From positions 1 through 64,000 of the forward strand of contig CALAEX010000129.1 in NCBI GenBank assembly GCA_937891165.1: 64,000 bases of DNA. The letters run 5' to 3'. Origin of the DNA: an uncultured Lachnospiraceae bacterium. GTDB taxonomy: Bacteria; Bacillota; Clostridia; Lachnospirales; Lachnospiraceae. The translations under genes were made by a program, and so were the position numbers. Below, piece after piece: positions 1 through 8,317 of the stretch (the stretch's first letter is position 1; the number at the start of each line of letters is the position of its first letter). Below the pieces are notes generated by a model. The model was not told the origin of the DNA and did no database searches. It saw nothing but the letters and a program-made list of their open reading frames with translations.

Positions 1-2
1 AA

Positions 3-380
3 TTACATTTTGTGAATAGTGCAGGTGCTGATACAGCGCTAAATTTTAGTAGTGGCGGTACTTGCTATTTATTAGGTTCATTTGGCACAAACACAACAAA
101 AACTTTTAATGTATCCAGTATTACAGGATTTGGTTCGTTTACAATAAATAATTTTTTGTTGGGTGTGACTTCAGTTAAAACATATTTAACTGGTCCTAAT
201 TTATCAGCATCAAAAAATATCACAAAATCTTATAATGCATCGACTGGGATTTTAACAATTACAAGTCCACAATGTGTCACTAATACATATACTTGTAATT
301 GCGATATAGATTTTGCTGCAAGACTTGATAATTTGGTTGGTTATGTTTGGTTATTTACTGGAGCAGTTATGAATTTATAA
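3..380 (+). CDS. Startless tail-fibre-tip-like cassette, 5' truncated by window edge
   Basis: The frame is open from the first bases and reads KLHFVNSAGADTALNFSSGG before entering a unique Ser/Thr/Asn-rich segment that ends at the TAA at 378-380. The same 5' block recurs in many places in this window, each time followed by a different C-terminal part. The palindromic site that should precede it lies off the left edge. No ATG or Shine-Dalgarno sequence is visible; the only possible start is the GTG at 12 inside the conserved block, which has no ribosome binding site. The beta-rich, low-charge composition suits a phage fibre tip or adhesin domain. I infer a silent donor cassette; a short expressed gene is the alternative. 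The endolysin starts 80 bp downstream with its own RBS. Confidence 0.6.
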   Translation, partial: LHFVNSAGADTALNFSSGGTCYLLGSFGTNTTKTFNVSSITGFGSFTINNFLLGVTSVKTYLTGPNLSASKNITKSYNASTGILTITSPQCVTNTYTCNCDIDFAARLDNLVGYVWLFTGAVMNL

Positions 381-460
381 GATTCCACTCAAAAATACTA
401 GATTCTAACAGTTCTGTAAAATCGGATTTATCTATAATTAAGTTAAGGAGGTTATTAATC

Positions 461-1990
461 ATGACTAAAATTTTAGGTAATTCTATTGCTACAGCAGAAC
501 AGATGAATCAGTATTTATTATCTGTAAACCCAAATCCTAAAATTAAGATTCCATCTCTTACACTCTGTCAATTATTCCTTTATATGGGATTCTTGGAGGG
601 TGTTCGTGGGGATATCTTATTTGCTCAGTCTTGTAAAGAAACAGGATATTTTGGTTATGGCGGAACCGTTGTTCCCGAACAGAATAATTATTCAGGTCTT
701 GGTACTACAAATGCAAGTACCAGAGGTGCATACTTCCCTGATGAAGCAACAGGTATTTTAGCTCAAGCACAACATGCAAAATGTTATGCCACATTAGATC
801 CATTAAACTATGTTTGTGTTGACCCGAGATATGATTTACTCGTTAAATATGGAAAAGCTGGCACAGCACAACACTGGGAACAGTTGGGTGGAACTTGGGC
901 TGTTCCTGGTTATGATACTAAAAAATATTCTTCTTTAGAAGAAGCCAATAACGCTAAAAATAGTTATGGTTATCAGATTATTCAAATCTATGAAAAAATC
1001 ATAGCTATTGGCAAAGAAAATACTCCAGTAACTCCAGAACCTAAACCAGTAGAACCTACAGTTCCCACTACACCAACAAAGAAATTCAAAGTATGTATTG
1101 ACCCTGGTCATCATGGAAGATATAATCGTTGCCCTGGTATTCCAGAATATTATGAATCTGAAGTAATGTGGAAATTATCCATGTTACAAAAAGATATCTT
1201 TGAAAAATTAGGTGTTGAAGTTGTTATGACAAGAACAGACCCAAACAAAGATTTGGCGTTAAAAGAACGAGGTATGACTTCTGCTGGATGTGATTTATTT
1301 ATTTCTAACCATTCTAATGCCGTTGGAAGTGGTATGAATGAAAATGTTGATTACCCGGCAATTTTCTATCTTGTAGAAAATTATTCTGTATTATCTGACG
1401 ATTTAAGTAAAGAAATTGGAGAATTGCTTGCTACGTGTATTGCAGAAACTATGGGCACGGCACAAAAAGGAAAAGCTCTTACAAAGAAATCAGGTAATGA
1501 CCGAAATGGTGATGGTATTATGAATGACAACTATTATGGAGTTCTTCATGGTGCTGCACTTGTAGATGTTCCTGGTTTAATCTTAGAACACTCTTTCCAT
1601 ACAAATAGTAAAGCTGTTAGATGGTTGCTTAATGATGTGAATTTAGCATTACTTGCTGATGCTGAATGTAGATGTATTTTAAACTGGCTTGAAAAGAGAT
1701 ATGGTGTATCACCTACAGTTAAACCAGTTACGCCACCAGCAAGCTCAACAACCGATACTCAAAAAGAAAACAAAGTGCTTTATCGAGTTCAGGTCGGTGC
1801 ATTTGGTGATTTGAAAAATGCTCAGGATATCATTAATCGTATTACAGCAATGGGTTATAAATATACCATTAAATATGATGAAGTGAAGAAACTTCATAAA
1901 GTCCAAGTTGGGGCATTTGAGAATAAAGATAACGCAGTAGCTTTTAAGGAAAAACTCAAAAAAGAAGGAATTGGTAGTTTTATTCCTTAG
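461..1990 (+). CDS. Endolysin: glucosaminidase + N-acetylmuramoyl-L-alanine amidase + SPOR domain
   Basis: A 509-residue lysin with three modules. Residues about 30-185 match mannosyl-glycoprotein endo-beta-N-acetylglucosaminidase-type domains (AQSCKETGYF with the likely catalytic Glu60; NNYSGLGTT). A Pro/Thr linker follows (about 188-207). Residues about 208-413 are an Amidase_3 zinc amidase: DPGHHGR (His217), E234, SNHSNA (His284) and LEHSFHTN (Glu376). The C-terminus (about 439-509) is a SPOR domain with two YRVQVGAF / HKVQVGAF repeats that binds denuded glycan. It would cut both sugar and peptide bonds of host peptidoglycan at lysis. The ATG at 461 is chosen because AAGGAGG lies at 445-451; a longer frame back to 347 has no RBS. 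No signal peptide is seen, so release probably needs a holin that I did not find. Confidence 0.9.
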   Translation: MTKILGNSIATAEQMNQYLLSVNPNPKIKIPSLTLCQLFLYMGFLEGVRGDILFAQSCKETGYFGYGGTVVPEQNNYSGLGTTNASTRGAYFPDEATGILAQAQHAKCYATLDPLNYVCVDPRYDLLVKYGKAGTAQHWEQLGGTWAVPGYDTKKYSSLEEANNAKNSYGYQIIQIYEKIIAIGKENTPVTPEPKPVEPTVPTTPTKKFKVCIDPGHHGRYNRCPGIPEYYESEVMWKLSMLQKDIFEKLGVEVVMTRTDPNKDLALKERGMTSAGCDLFISNHSNAVGSGMNENVDYPAIFYLVENYSVLSDDLSKEIGELLATCIAETMGTAQKGKALTKKSGNDRNGDGIMNDNYYGVLHGAALVDVPGLILEHSFHTNSKAVRWLLNDVNLALLADAECRCILNWLEKRYGVSPTVKPVTPPASSTTDTQKENKVLYRVQVGAFGDLKNAQDIINRITAMGYKYTIKYDEVKKLHKVQVGAFENKDNAVAFKEKLKKEGIGSFIP

Positions 1991-2035
1991 AATTATAATA
2001 AATTACTAGATTTTTTCCTTTAGAGAAAGGATGGT

Positions 2036-2116
2036 ATTGAATTTAGCACAATTAATTTTCTCTATCTCTCGGTAAAACACGGGAGATAGAGAAATCTTAT
2101 TTAACTAAATAGTAAT
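2036..2116 (+). repeat. Palindromic cassette site s1
   Basis: Begins ATTGAATTTAGCACAATTAA, then an 11-bp perfect stem (TTCTCTATCTC 2058-2068 / GAGATAGAGAA 2083-2093) extended by T·G, C-G and G-C pairs around loop GTAAAACA, then ATTTAACTAAATAGTAAT. Outer arms ATTTAG / CTAAAT are also complementary. An in-frame TAA at 2102-2104 lies just before the coding segment that follows. Confidence 0.85.
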
Positions 2117-2530
2117 GTCACTAAGGTTAAAACATATGTAGGAACTGATGGAAAATTACATTTTGTGAATAGTGCAGGTGCTGATACAGTACTCCCTTTT
2201 AGCAATAATAGTGGGAACGTATTGATAGCTTTTGGAGTTGGTAAAACAGGTAGAAATACTGTAACTGCATCGATATATAAATTTAATAGTGAGTTTATTT
2301 CTGTTAGTGGTGGTGTAGGAACTGTATTAAAATCATTTACTGGTACAGTACAATTGGTAGATTCTGGACTTGGATCAAGCTGGGTTCGTTTTTACCATAA
2401 TTCGACTAATGTAATAAGCGGTACTTCTAGTAAGCAAATAACGTTTAATGCTGGTGACACTTTTTATTCACAATCTTATCAAGACCCTAGTATAAACTAT
2501 AGTGGTAGTACATATGTTATTTATAAATAA
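2105..2530 (+). CDS. Startless tail-fibre-tip-like cassette
   Basis: The frame is open from the TAA at 2102-2104 and reads LNSNVTKVKTYVGTDGKLHF, then VNSAGADTVLPFS, then a unique region (GNVLIAFGVGKTGRN…) ending at 2530. Between the upstream stop and residue 21 there is no ATG, GTG or TTG, and no RBS. The first usable codon is the GTG at 2165 inside the conserved block. The product would be a small beta-rich Ser/Gly/Thr protein like phage fibre tips. It lies in the short gap between the endolysin and a convergent operon. I infer a silent cassette joined in frame to the right edge of site s1. Confidence 0.65.
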   Translation, partial: LNSNVTKVKTYVGTDGKLHFVNSAGADTVLPFSNNSGNVLIAFGVGKTGRNTVTASIYKFNSEFISVSGGVGTVLKSFTGTVQLVDSGLGSSWVRFYHNSTNVISGTSSKQITFNAGDTFYSQSYQDPSINYSGSTYVIYK

Positions 2531-2564
2531 CCAAAACCTTGATTTTCGATAATGAATTAGTTTA

Positions 2565-2600
2565 AATAGAGACTAGAGTTTATTAACTCTAGTCTCTATT
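2565..2600. terminator. Bidirectional hairpin terminator
   Basis: Perfect 16-bp stem AATAGAGACTAGAGTT (2565-2580) / 2585-2600, loop TATT, followed by a T-rich tract on the plus strand. It separates the plus-strand cassette from the convergent minus-strand gene. Confidence 0.85.
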
Positions 2601-2651
2601 TATTTTTTATTTTATTTCGTCAGTTGAATCTGATGTTAGTACGATATAGAG

Positions 2652-3221
2652 TTACTCTTTTACTGTATGACCATATAATTCCAAAAACATACTTAACTGG
2701 TCAACCTTAATATTCGATGGTTTATGTATTTCAGTATCTTCTTTACTAAACACACCAGAAAATTCAGGGTCGTCCAATGGTTCATAAATATACATCCCAT
2801 TATATAAGAACTGATATATTTTGAAAAATCCAAGTTCATATAAATAAATTTTTAATTCCTTGCTTAATATCGTAGGATCAAACATTATTTTTTGAGCATT
2901 TATAAATACAGATTCATCAGAACCAACAACTATATTTTTTTCTTCATCCCAAGTACATACTATTTCGATATTAGTATATCCTCTTTCACTATCTGTTTTC
3001 GTAAATAACTTTGTTAAAGTTAATTGTTGATTTGGATGAACTCTACAGAAATCTTTATACTCTGGTTTCTCTATTTCTCGCTCAACAATCAAAAACTTAC
3101 TCATATCCCTATAGTCTTCGAATCTCTTTTTATATTCTTCCATATTTGTAAATGCATAAAGAAAAGGTTTTAATTTACTATTTGGATTCGGGTCACTAAA
3201 GAAAAACATAAATATTTTCAT
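2652..3221 (-). CDS. Uncharacterised phage protein (189 aa)
   Basis: I do not recognise the family. The protein is acidic and soluble, rich in Phe, Tyr and Lys, with no signal peptide, transmembrane segment or Cys cluster. Its ATG overlaps the stop of the upstream gene (3218-3220), so the two are probably translationally coupled and act together. The operon ends in the hairpin at 2565-2600. The IS607-type element sits immediately upstream of the operon, so this pair may depend on transcription entering from, or across, that element. Confidence 0.7.
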   Translation of the reverse strand: MKIFMFFFSDPNPNSKLKPFLYAFTNMEEYKKRFEDYRDMSKFLIVEREIEKPEYKDFCRVHPNQQLTLTKLFTKTDSERGYTNIEIVCTWDEEKNIVVGSDESVFINAQKIMFDPTILSKELKIYLYELGFFKIYQFLYNGMYIYEPLDDPEFSGVFSKEDTEIHKPSNIKVDQLSMFLELYGHTVKE

Positions 3222-3595
3222 ACTTGAGTTCTCCCATACATATGTTTTTGTTCATGAAGCATAGAACCAAATGATGTTCGTTCATTAATTTCTAACTGAG
3301 TTTCTATAAACATCAATCCTCGACTTGATATATTATGGATTCCTTCTCTCTCACTTCTACAATCCATATAGTCTGAAGGTTGTTTAACCTTACTTTGTTC
3401 AATCATGAGTCCTCTAACATTTCTGTTCATATTCATTCTTCTTGTGTATTCAGTTTCTGATAATGGTTTTGTTTTTATATCAGATGCCGCTTTTTCTTGT
3501 CTAGCTAAAGAATCACTTCCTACAGAAGTTTTTACACGGTCCTCTTCATTAACTTGACTCTTGAATTGTATATGATACTGTATAAAATTTGACAT
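3218..3595 (-). CDS. Uncharacterised small phage protein (125 aa)
   Basis: A hydrophilic, Lys/Arg/Glu-rich protein with no recognised domain. Its centre reads CRSEREGIHNI, close to KDEREGIQN in the minus-strand gene at 23818-24192. This suggests the two small-gene pairs (2652/3218 and 23818/24199) contain diverged relatives. RBS AGCAGGT lies upstream of the ATG at 3595. The right end of the IS607-type element lies directly before this RBS. Its stop overlaps the start of the next gene. Confidence 0.65.
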   Translation of the reverse strand: MSNFIQYHIQFKSQVNEEDRVKTSVGSDSLARQEKAASDIKTKPLSETEYTRRMNMNRNVRGLMIEQSKVKQPSDYMDCRSEREGIHNISSRGLMFIETQLEINERTSFGSMLHEQKHMYGRTQV

Positions 3596-3676
3596 AAATA
3601 TTTACCTGCTATTAAATAAGTATTTATGAATACTTATTTTCCATCTCTTCATAAGAGTCTTTAAACCTATATAGCC

Positions 3677-4930
3677 CTAGGCGAAATTTAAAACTAAGCA
3701 CTTCTTATCTTTTAGATTCAAAAGATTAATAGATGCATTTTCATCTCTATCAATTTCAAAACCACATTTTTCACATTTAAAAATTCTATCTGATAATTTC
3801 AATGATTTATTTTTAGAACCACAATTACTACATGTTTTACTACTTGCAAAATATTTTTCAGCAAATCTCAATTTAATAAAGAATTCTGAACATTTCTGTA
3901 TCATCTTTTCTTTAAAATAATAAAATAATGATTCTGAAATATATTTATGAAGAATCTTTTCATGTTCTGTAGTATGTTTTATCATATCAGAAATATCAAG
4001 ATTTTCTAATGTAATTTCCATAGGCTTGATTCTCGCTGTGAGAAAATACACTAATTTATTAACAAAGTCTTTTCTAATATTCACCTGTTTTTGTTTTAAA
4101 ACTCTAATTTTACGACGTAGTCGTCGTATTTGAGATGAATTATAGCTTTCTCCTTTCATTTTATTTGTATTATTTAATTCTTCATTTGGATGATTATTCA
4201 TCCATTCATGAAGACATCTAGCATAATTTATTTCTGCCTTATATGAGATAATTTGTTGTAATTTCATGATTCTTCTTTCAAGATCTGTATACTTAGCATC
4301 ATTTTTAAAATGGTTAATTTTTATAGTTTCACCAGTATCAAATGATATTGTAGCATAAGTTTCAATTCCAACATCTATCCCGATTTTTACTTTATTCATT
4401 TTTTGTTTTTGTGGTAAATAATCATAAATAAACATGACATAATATTTATCATATTCCCTTATAATTCTACCACTACTTACTGATTTCAATTCTGGTAAAT
4501 ATAAAGATTCACTTATTCTAGTTTTACCAAGAATAGGAAGCTTGATAATATTTTTGTTGTCTGTGTAATAAATATTATCTTTGATAAAGAAGAATGACTC
4601 TTTATTCAGTCTTTTTCTGGATTTGAATTTTGGAAATCCGCCACTCTTATTAAAGAATTTCTTAAAGGATTTTTCTCTCATCATAATAGCATCTTTAATA
4701 GCTTTGCTACTATAATTACAAATCCAAGAATAATTATCACTGGATTTTTTAAGTTTATTAATGATTCTACTAAACTCATATCCAGACATAAATCTTTTTT
4801 CTTCTCTATAAATTTTTATATTATATTCAATATAGAGATTTTGAATATATCGACAACATCCTAATGTTTCATTGATCAAATCAATTTGTGTTTTATTTGG
4901 ATAAATTCTGATTTTAGATACTTTTTTCAT
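3677..4930 (-). CDS. tnpB: TnpB RNA-guided endonuclease (IS607 type)
   Basis: 417 residues, typical TnpB length. RuvC-I Asp186 in GIDVGIE, RuvC-II Glu309 in ITLENLD and RuvC-III Asp396 in DRDENASIN are all present. The zinc ribbon uses Cys367, Cys370, Cys386 and Cys389 (CSNCG / CEKCG). All catalytic residues are intact, so an active nuclease is expected. TnpB uses a guide RNA from the element's right end to cut the empty donor site, which keeps the element after excision. It overlaps tnpA and has no strong RBS of its own, consistent with coupled translation. Confidence 0.93.
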   Translation of the reverse strand: MKKVSKIRIYPNKTQIDLINETLGCCRYIQNLYIEYNIKIYREEKRFMSGYEFSRIINKLKKSSDNYSWICNYSSKAIKDAIMMREKSFKKFFNKSGGFPKFKSRKRLNKESFFFIKDNIYYTDNKNIIKLPILGKTRISESLYLPELKSVSSGRIIREYDKYYVMFIYDYLPQKQKMNKVKIGIDVGIETYATISFDTGETIKINHFKNDAKYTDLERRIMKLQQIISYKAEINYARCLHEWMNNHPNEELNNTNKMKGESYNSSQIRRLRRKIRVLKQKQVNIRKDFVNKLVYFLTARIKPMEITLENLDISDMIKHTTEHEKILHKYISESLFYYFKEKMIQKCSEFFIKLRFAEKYFASSKTCSNCGSKNKSLKLSDRIFKCEKCGFEIDRDENASINLLNLKDKKCLVLNFA

Positions 4931-5525
4931 CTATATCTTTTTCAAGTTTTTTCTTATATTTTCTAAGACCATACACTCTACATGAAAATACATGTATTAT
5001 AGAAATAAGATCTTGAATCATATCTTCTTCCGGGGATGTTATAATATCATTTACAGATATAATTTCAACACCAGTATACTTTTTCAGAATTTCACATATC
5101 CAATCATATCCGAATCTAACAAATCTATCACTATATGAAACATATATTTTGGAAATATTTCCTGAAAAACAATCATCAATTAGTTTATTCCAGTTTTTTC
5201 TTTTATAGTTCAATCCGCTTCCATAATCGGTGTAAATAATCGAAATAGGGATTCCGTTATTTTTGGTATATTCATACATAAATTTAAGTTGATTTTCTAA
5301 ATCATCTTTTTGATTTTTCGTTGAGACTCTTGCATAAATAACATTTTGCTTATTTTCTGTTCTAGTAATTCCCATATACTCCTCATATTGTCTATGAGTA
5401 TAATACCTCCTTTTTGATGGGCTTCTATAAGCTGTCAATATACCTTCTCTATCCCAACGTTGAAGTGTTTTGACAGATTTGCCTACTAATTTAGCAAATT
5501 CTGTGACATTGTATAGTTTTTCCAT
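4914..5525 (-). CDS. tnpA: IS607-family serine recombinase TnpA
   Basis: 203 residues from the ATG at 5525, which has AGGTG upstream; a longer frame begins at 5597 without an RBS. Residues about 4-52 are a MerR-like helix-turn-helix (YNVTEFAKLVGKSVKTLQRW). The rest is a small serine-recombinase catalytic domain, VIYARVSTKNQ with nucleophile Ser68, then DLENQL and RFVRFGYDWI. This reversal of domain order (DNA binding first) is characteristic of IS607 transposases. It would move the element through a circular intermediate with little target specificity. It is complete and probably functional. Confidence 0.92.
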   Translation of the reverse strand: MEKLYNVTEFAKLVGKSVKTLQRWDREGILTAYRSPSKRRYYTHRQYEEYMGITRTENKQNVIYARVSTKNQKDDLENQLKFMYEYTKNNGIPISIIYTDYGSGLNYKRKNWNKLIDDCFSGNISKIYVSYSDRFVRFGYDWICEILKKYTGVEIISVNDIITSPEEDMIQDLISIIHVFSCRVYGLRKYKKKLEKDIDEKSI

Positions 5526-5597
5526 ATTAAACACCTGTTTGTATGAATGTACATTTTTATACACAAAATATAAAACTGTTTCATCCTCCAATTTCAT

Positions 5598-5812
5598 TTT
5601 ATTCTAATAAATAATATATCTCTATAATTATGAAATTTAAAAACGAAAAAGAGAGGAAGGACCGCTGTCCTTCCTCTCTTACTCAAGGATATTATCCCTG
5701 AAAATGCCTTAAATTATTTTGTACGAAAAGTACAACCAACAAGAAAAATATCTTAACGATATGGTATATTTATATGGTATTTACCATTAATAATTTGTTT
5801 TCATAGTAATTT
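5598..5812. other. Non-coding gap with hairpin
   Basis: No gene seen. A 13-bp palindromic stem, GAGAGGAAGGAC / GTCCTTCCTCTC, lies at about 5653-5679. It could end minus-strand transcription of the gene at 5813-7069 or be a leader structure of the IS607 unit. TAAATAATATAT near 5605 resembles the recurrent promoter-like motif seen elsewhere. Confidence 0.4.
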
Positions 5813-7069
5813 CTAACTCATTCTTCGAAATTCTACTGCTGCAACTAAACTAAAATCTCCCTCACCACTGTCATTCATAAATCTAAATAAGCAGTTACTT
5901 AAAAAATAAGTTCCTTTGTATTTATTTGTAAGATTAGGATCTTCAAATATCATTGTGAACTTTTTATTTGGTGTGAGAGCAGTACAATCAATGTCTACCA
6001 TAGAACCGTAAATGATTAAACTGTTAGATGATGTTTGTGCTGTAAATGTGGAATCTAACCATGGATTATTTGCTTCATCCACAATAACTGCGGTATTTGC
6101 TTTCTTAATAACTTTCGTTTTTGAAGATTTTTTAACAACAGATTTCTTTACTGGTTTAACTACTGCTACATCACTACCAGATAAGACGTTCTTACTAACA
6201 GATGAATTCTTGAAATTAACATCAGTATACTTCCAATTAATATAATGCTTATTATGGTCATGCTGTAAAGTACCACCAGCAGCATTTGCTACAGTTAATG
6301 TCTTTGGAATGAAGATTACAGTTTCTTGTAACTCTCCAGGTTCATAAGCAGTACATCCACCTTTAAAGTTTAAAATATAGGTTCTATCAATACCAAAATA
6401 AATAACAGACCCTTGCTTATAAAAACCATAAGCCGCGTCTAAATGAAGCAGTGCTTTATTTATAGTCATTGGTGGAAGTAAAATTGTATCATAGGTATTA
6501 TTATTCTCTAATGGACTTACCAAAGCATTCTTAATTTTACTTTCTCCCAGTAAATATCCAATGATGCTGGACATAGTAACTTCTTTAAAAATTTTATTCA
6601 TTTGGGTTTTTACACCGGTTGCTGTTTCTTCTCGGTAAAGATATAATTCTAAATGTTTATCATATCTTTCCATTTCTGCATCAGAAGATACTTGTTTGTT
6701 CTTCTTAATCAAATCCAAATCGGCGTCGCGATTTGCATCATCATTATCATCAATAATAATAAAAGTATCATTAAGATAATCTTGTTTTGCTGATTTTATA
6801 TCTTTATTATCGTACTTTTTATAATACTTTTGAATTCGAAGTTTAATTTTAACTTCCGTTTTATTATTTAATACAGAATAATAGGTATCTGAATCTACCA
6901 AAAAATTTATTTTAAAGATAGGAAATAAATTTTCATAGTAATTATTTAAAATCTCTATACCTGTAATACACATTTGGTCTAATGTCTTTACAGACCCGCC
7001 AATAATAATATGACAAGCCCCGATACAATAACGCCAAGCTTGCAAATCTTTTGTTTCATATAATGCCAT
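5813..7069 (-). CDS. Putative baseplate/tail structural protein
   Basis: 418 residues from the ATG at 7069 (MALYETKD), which has AGGTGA eight bases upstream; a GTG four codons earlier is less likely. The N-terminal region is beta-rich, the middle contains PPMTINKALLHLDAAYGFYK and a Tyr-rich stretch, and a Lys/Val linker (about 310-335) precedes a C-terminal beta domain. The pattern resembles hub or spike-associated proteins of myovirus baseplates, but I see no diagnostic motif. It lies upstream of the IS607-type element and downstream of a hairpin terminator, probably as a single late gene. Confidence 0.45.
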   Translation of the reverse strand: MALYETKDLQAWRYCIGACHIIIGGSVKTLDQMCITGIEILNNYYENLFPIFKINFLVDSDTYYSVLNNKTEVKIKLRIQKYYKKYDNKDIKSAKQDYLNDTFIIIDDNDDANRDADLDLIKKNKQVSSDAEMERYDKHLELYLYREETATGVKTQMNKIFKEVTMSSIIGYLLGESKIKNALVSPLENNNTYDTILLPPMTINKALLHLDAAYGFYKQGSVIYFGIDRTYILNFKGGCTAYEPGELQETVIFIPKTLTVANAAGGTLQHDHNKHYINWKYTDVNFKNSSVSKNVLSGSDVAVVKPVKKSVVKKSSKTKVIKKANTAVIVDEANNPWLDSTFTAQTSSNSLIIYGSMVDIDCTALTPNKKFTMIFEDPNLTNKYKGTYFLSNCLFRFMNDSGEGDFSLVAAVEFRRMS

Positions 7070-7102
7070 TTTTTTAATCACCTACCTTTTAAAATGACAA
7101 AA

Positions 7103-7137
7103 GATATCACTTAAGGTATTGTGCCTTAAGTGATATC
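7103..7137. terminator. Hairpin terminator
   Basis: Perfect 14-bp stem GATATCACTTAAGG (7103-7116) / 7124-7137 with a 7-nt loop. It overlaps the stop codon of the minus-strand gene that begins at 8224. Confidence 0.75.
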
Positions 7138-8224
7138 ATAATGTAAGTTCTTCAAGCATTAATCTATGATTATAGAAAATGGTCGAATTAATTTGCATAA
7201 GACCATTATGGTCAAAGCGATCAATTAATTGATTCGTTATATAGTTTACTTGTGTAAGTGTTACTTTTCGTAGCATCGTATCAAAATCCAAACAGGCAAA
7301 ATTTTCAATCACTTGTTCTCTCATATGTTCTGGTAATACTTCAGCTATGGTATCTATATTAAAAACGTTATTTGTTATTTTCTTATCATTAATTCCTTGA
7401 AGTAAATATTTAATTAGTGTTGCACTTCCAACACCAGGTATTTTTTCAATAGTTCTATACTGCTCACCAATCATGGAAAATAATAAAACATAAAAAGTTT
7501 TATTTGAATATAAAGTAAATTCATTAGAATAATCATTATCTGTTTTATTAAGTAATGAAGTTATATGCTCTTGAATATTACAAGATGTTGTTGATTTAAT
7601 TGGACTTCGTCTTAAATAATAACAAATAAAATTATCATATAAACTATACTGAGTATCCACATATTCACTCGATATTACAATATTTTTTCTATCAGGTTCC
7701 TGCTTTGATACAATAAGAGGAATCAATGAACTATCAAAATTATTACTTGTTAGAAAATATACCCCTTTAATATAATTCATTATCTCTTTCGATTTTGGGA
7801 TAATAATATTATTGAGTTTATCTGTCATATCAAGATACTTTGGATTTTTTGTATACTTCACATAATAGTAGGACCGAAAATCAGGATTCAGTTCTGTTTC
7901 ATTATACTCTGAATTTTCAAGTTCTGTCATATAAAGATACACCCTAGTATCTAAATTATTTCCTCGAAAGAATTTTCTATAGTGAGCTGCAAGATTAACG
8001 ATATTTGAAATCATAATCTCATTAAAATCTCTACTACTATAAATCTTTCTATCAATATCTTTAATCATTGATAGGGATTTTAAAATAGATTCCATATTGA
8101 TAAAAATATTCACTTTATCATCAGGGTATAAAAAATTAAGTCTTCCTAGTGTCTCACTAAGTTGCATATATTTTAGTTTCATAATATTGAAACAAACTGA
8201 AAAAGAATCAAAATCATTTCCCAT
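7136..8224 (-). CDS. Possible FEN/PIN-like 5' nuclease
   Basis: The ATG at 8224 (MGNDFDSF) is preferred over one at 8269 because AAAGGTC lies upstream. The protein has about 362 residues. An N-terminal hydrophobic strand followed by Asn-Met-Glu (VNIFINMES) and a C-terminal helix-hairpin-helix-like IPGVGSATLIKYL resemble the layout of flap-endonuclease or RNase H proteins of large phages, which remove RNA primers. The acidic metal cluster expected of an active enzyme is not obvious to me, so the assignment is tentative. It lies between two terminators and is probably transcribed alone. Confidence 0.35.
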   Translation of the reverse strand: MGNDFDSFSVCFNIMKLKYMQLSETLGRLNFLYPDDKVNIFINMESILKSLSMIKDIDRKIYSSRDFNEIMISNIVNLAAHYRKFFRGNNLDTRVYLYMTELENSEYNETELNPDFRSYYYVKYTKNPKYLDMTDKLNNIIIPKSKEIMNYIKGVYFLTSNNFDSSLIPLIVSKQEPDRKNIVISSEYVDTQYSLYDNFICYYLRRSPIKSTTSCNIQEHITSLLNKTDNDYSNEFTLYSNKTFYVLLFSMIGEQYRTIEKIPGVGSATLIKYLLQGINDKKITNNVFNIDTIAEVLPEHMREQVIENFACLDFDTMLRKVTLTQVNYITNQLIDRFDHNGLMQINSTIFYNHRLMLEELTL

Positions 8225-8276
8225 AATTATTTTGACCTTTCGTTTTATTTTAACAGACAGTTTGGTCATTTAAAAA

Positions 8277-8308
8277 GTGTATAGAGAACTGATCAGTTCT
8301 CTATACAC
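8277..8308. terminator. Hairpin terminator
   Basis: Palindromic stem GTGTATAGAGAACT (8277-8290) / 8295-8308 around GATC, just past the stop of the minus-strand gene at 8318. Confidence 0.75.
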
Positions 8309-8317
8309 ACCTGTTTG

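Larger units (their letters stand above)
3605..5600 (-). mobile_element. IS607-family insertion sequence (tnpA + tnpB), approximate ends
   Basis: Adjacent serine-recombinase tnpA and RNA-guided nuclease tnpB, overlapping by 17 bp, form the standard IS607 layout. IS607 elements lack terminal inverted repeats, so the ends are not defined by sequence symmetry. The right end is placed between the tnpB stop and the RBS at about 3605, the left end just upstream of the first long frame. An inverted repeat (AAATAAGTATT / AATACTTATTT) lies at about 3613-3638. In this family the 3' end of tnpB and the right end encode the guide (omega/re) RNA, so the minus-strand RNA here would read about 3750 down to 3605. 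Confidence 0.75.

Noticed and set aside
347..460. Upstream extension of the endolysin to an ATG at 347
   Set aside because: No RBS, overlaps the preceding cassette, and the added residues are not part of the glucosaminidase domain; AAGGAGG supports 461.
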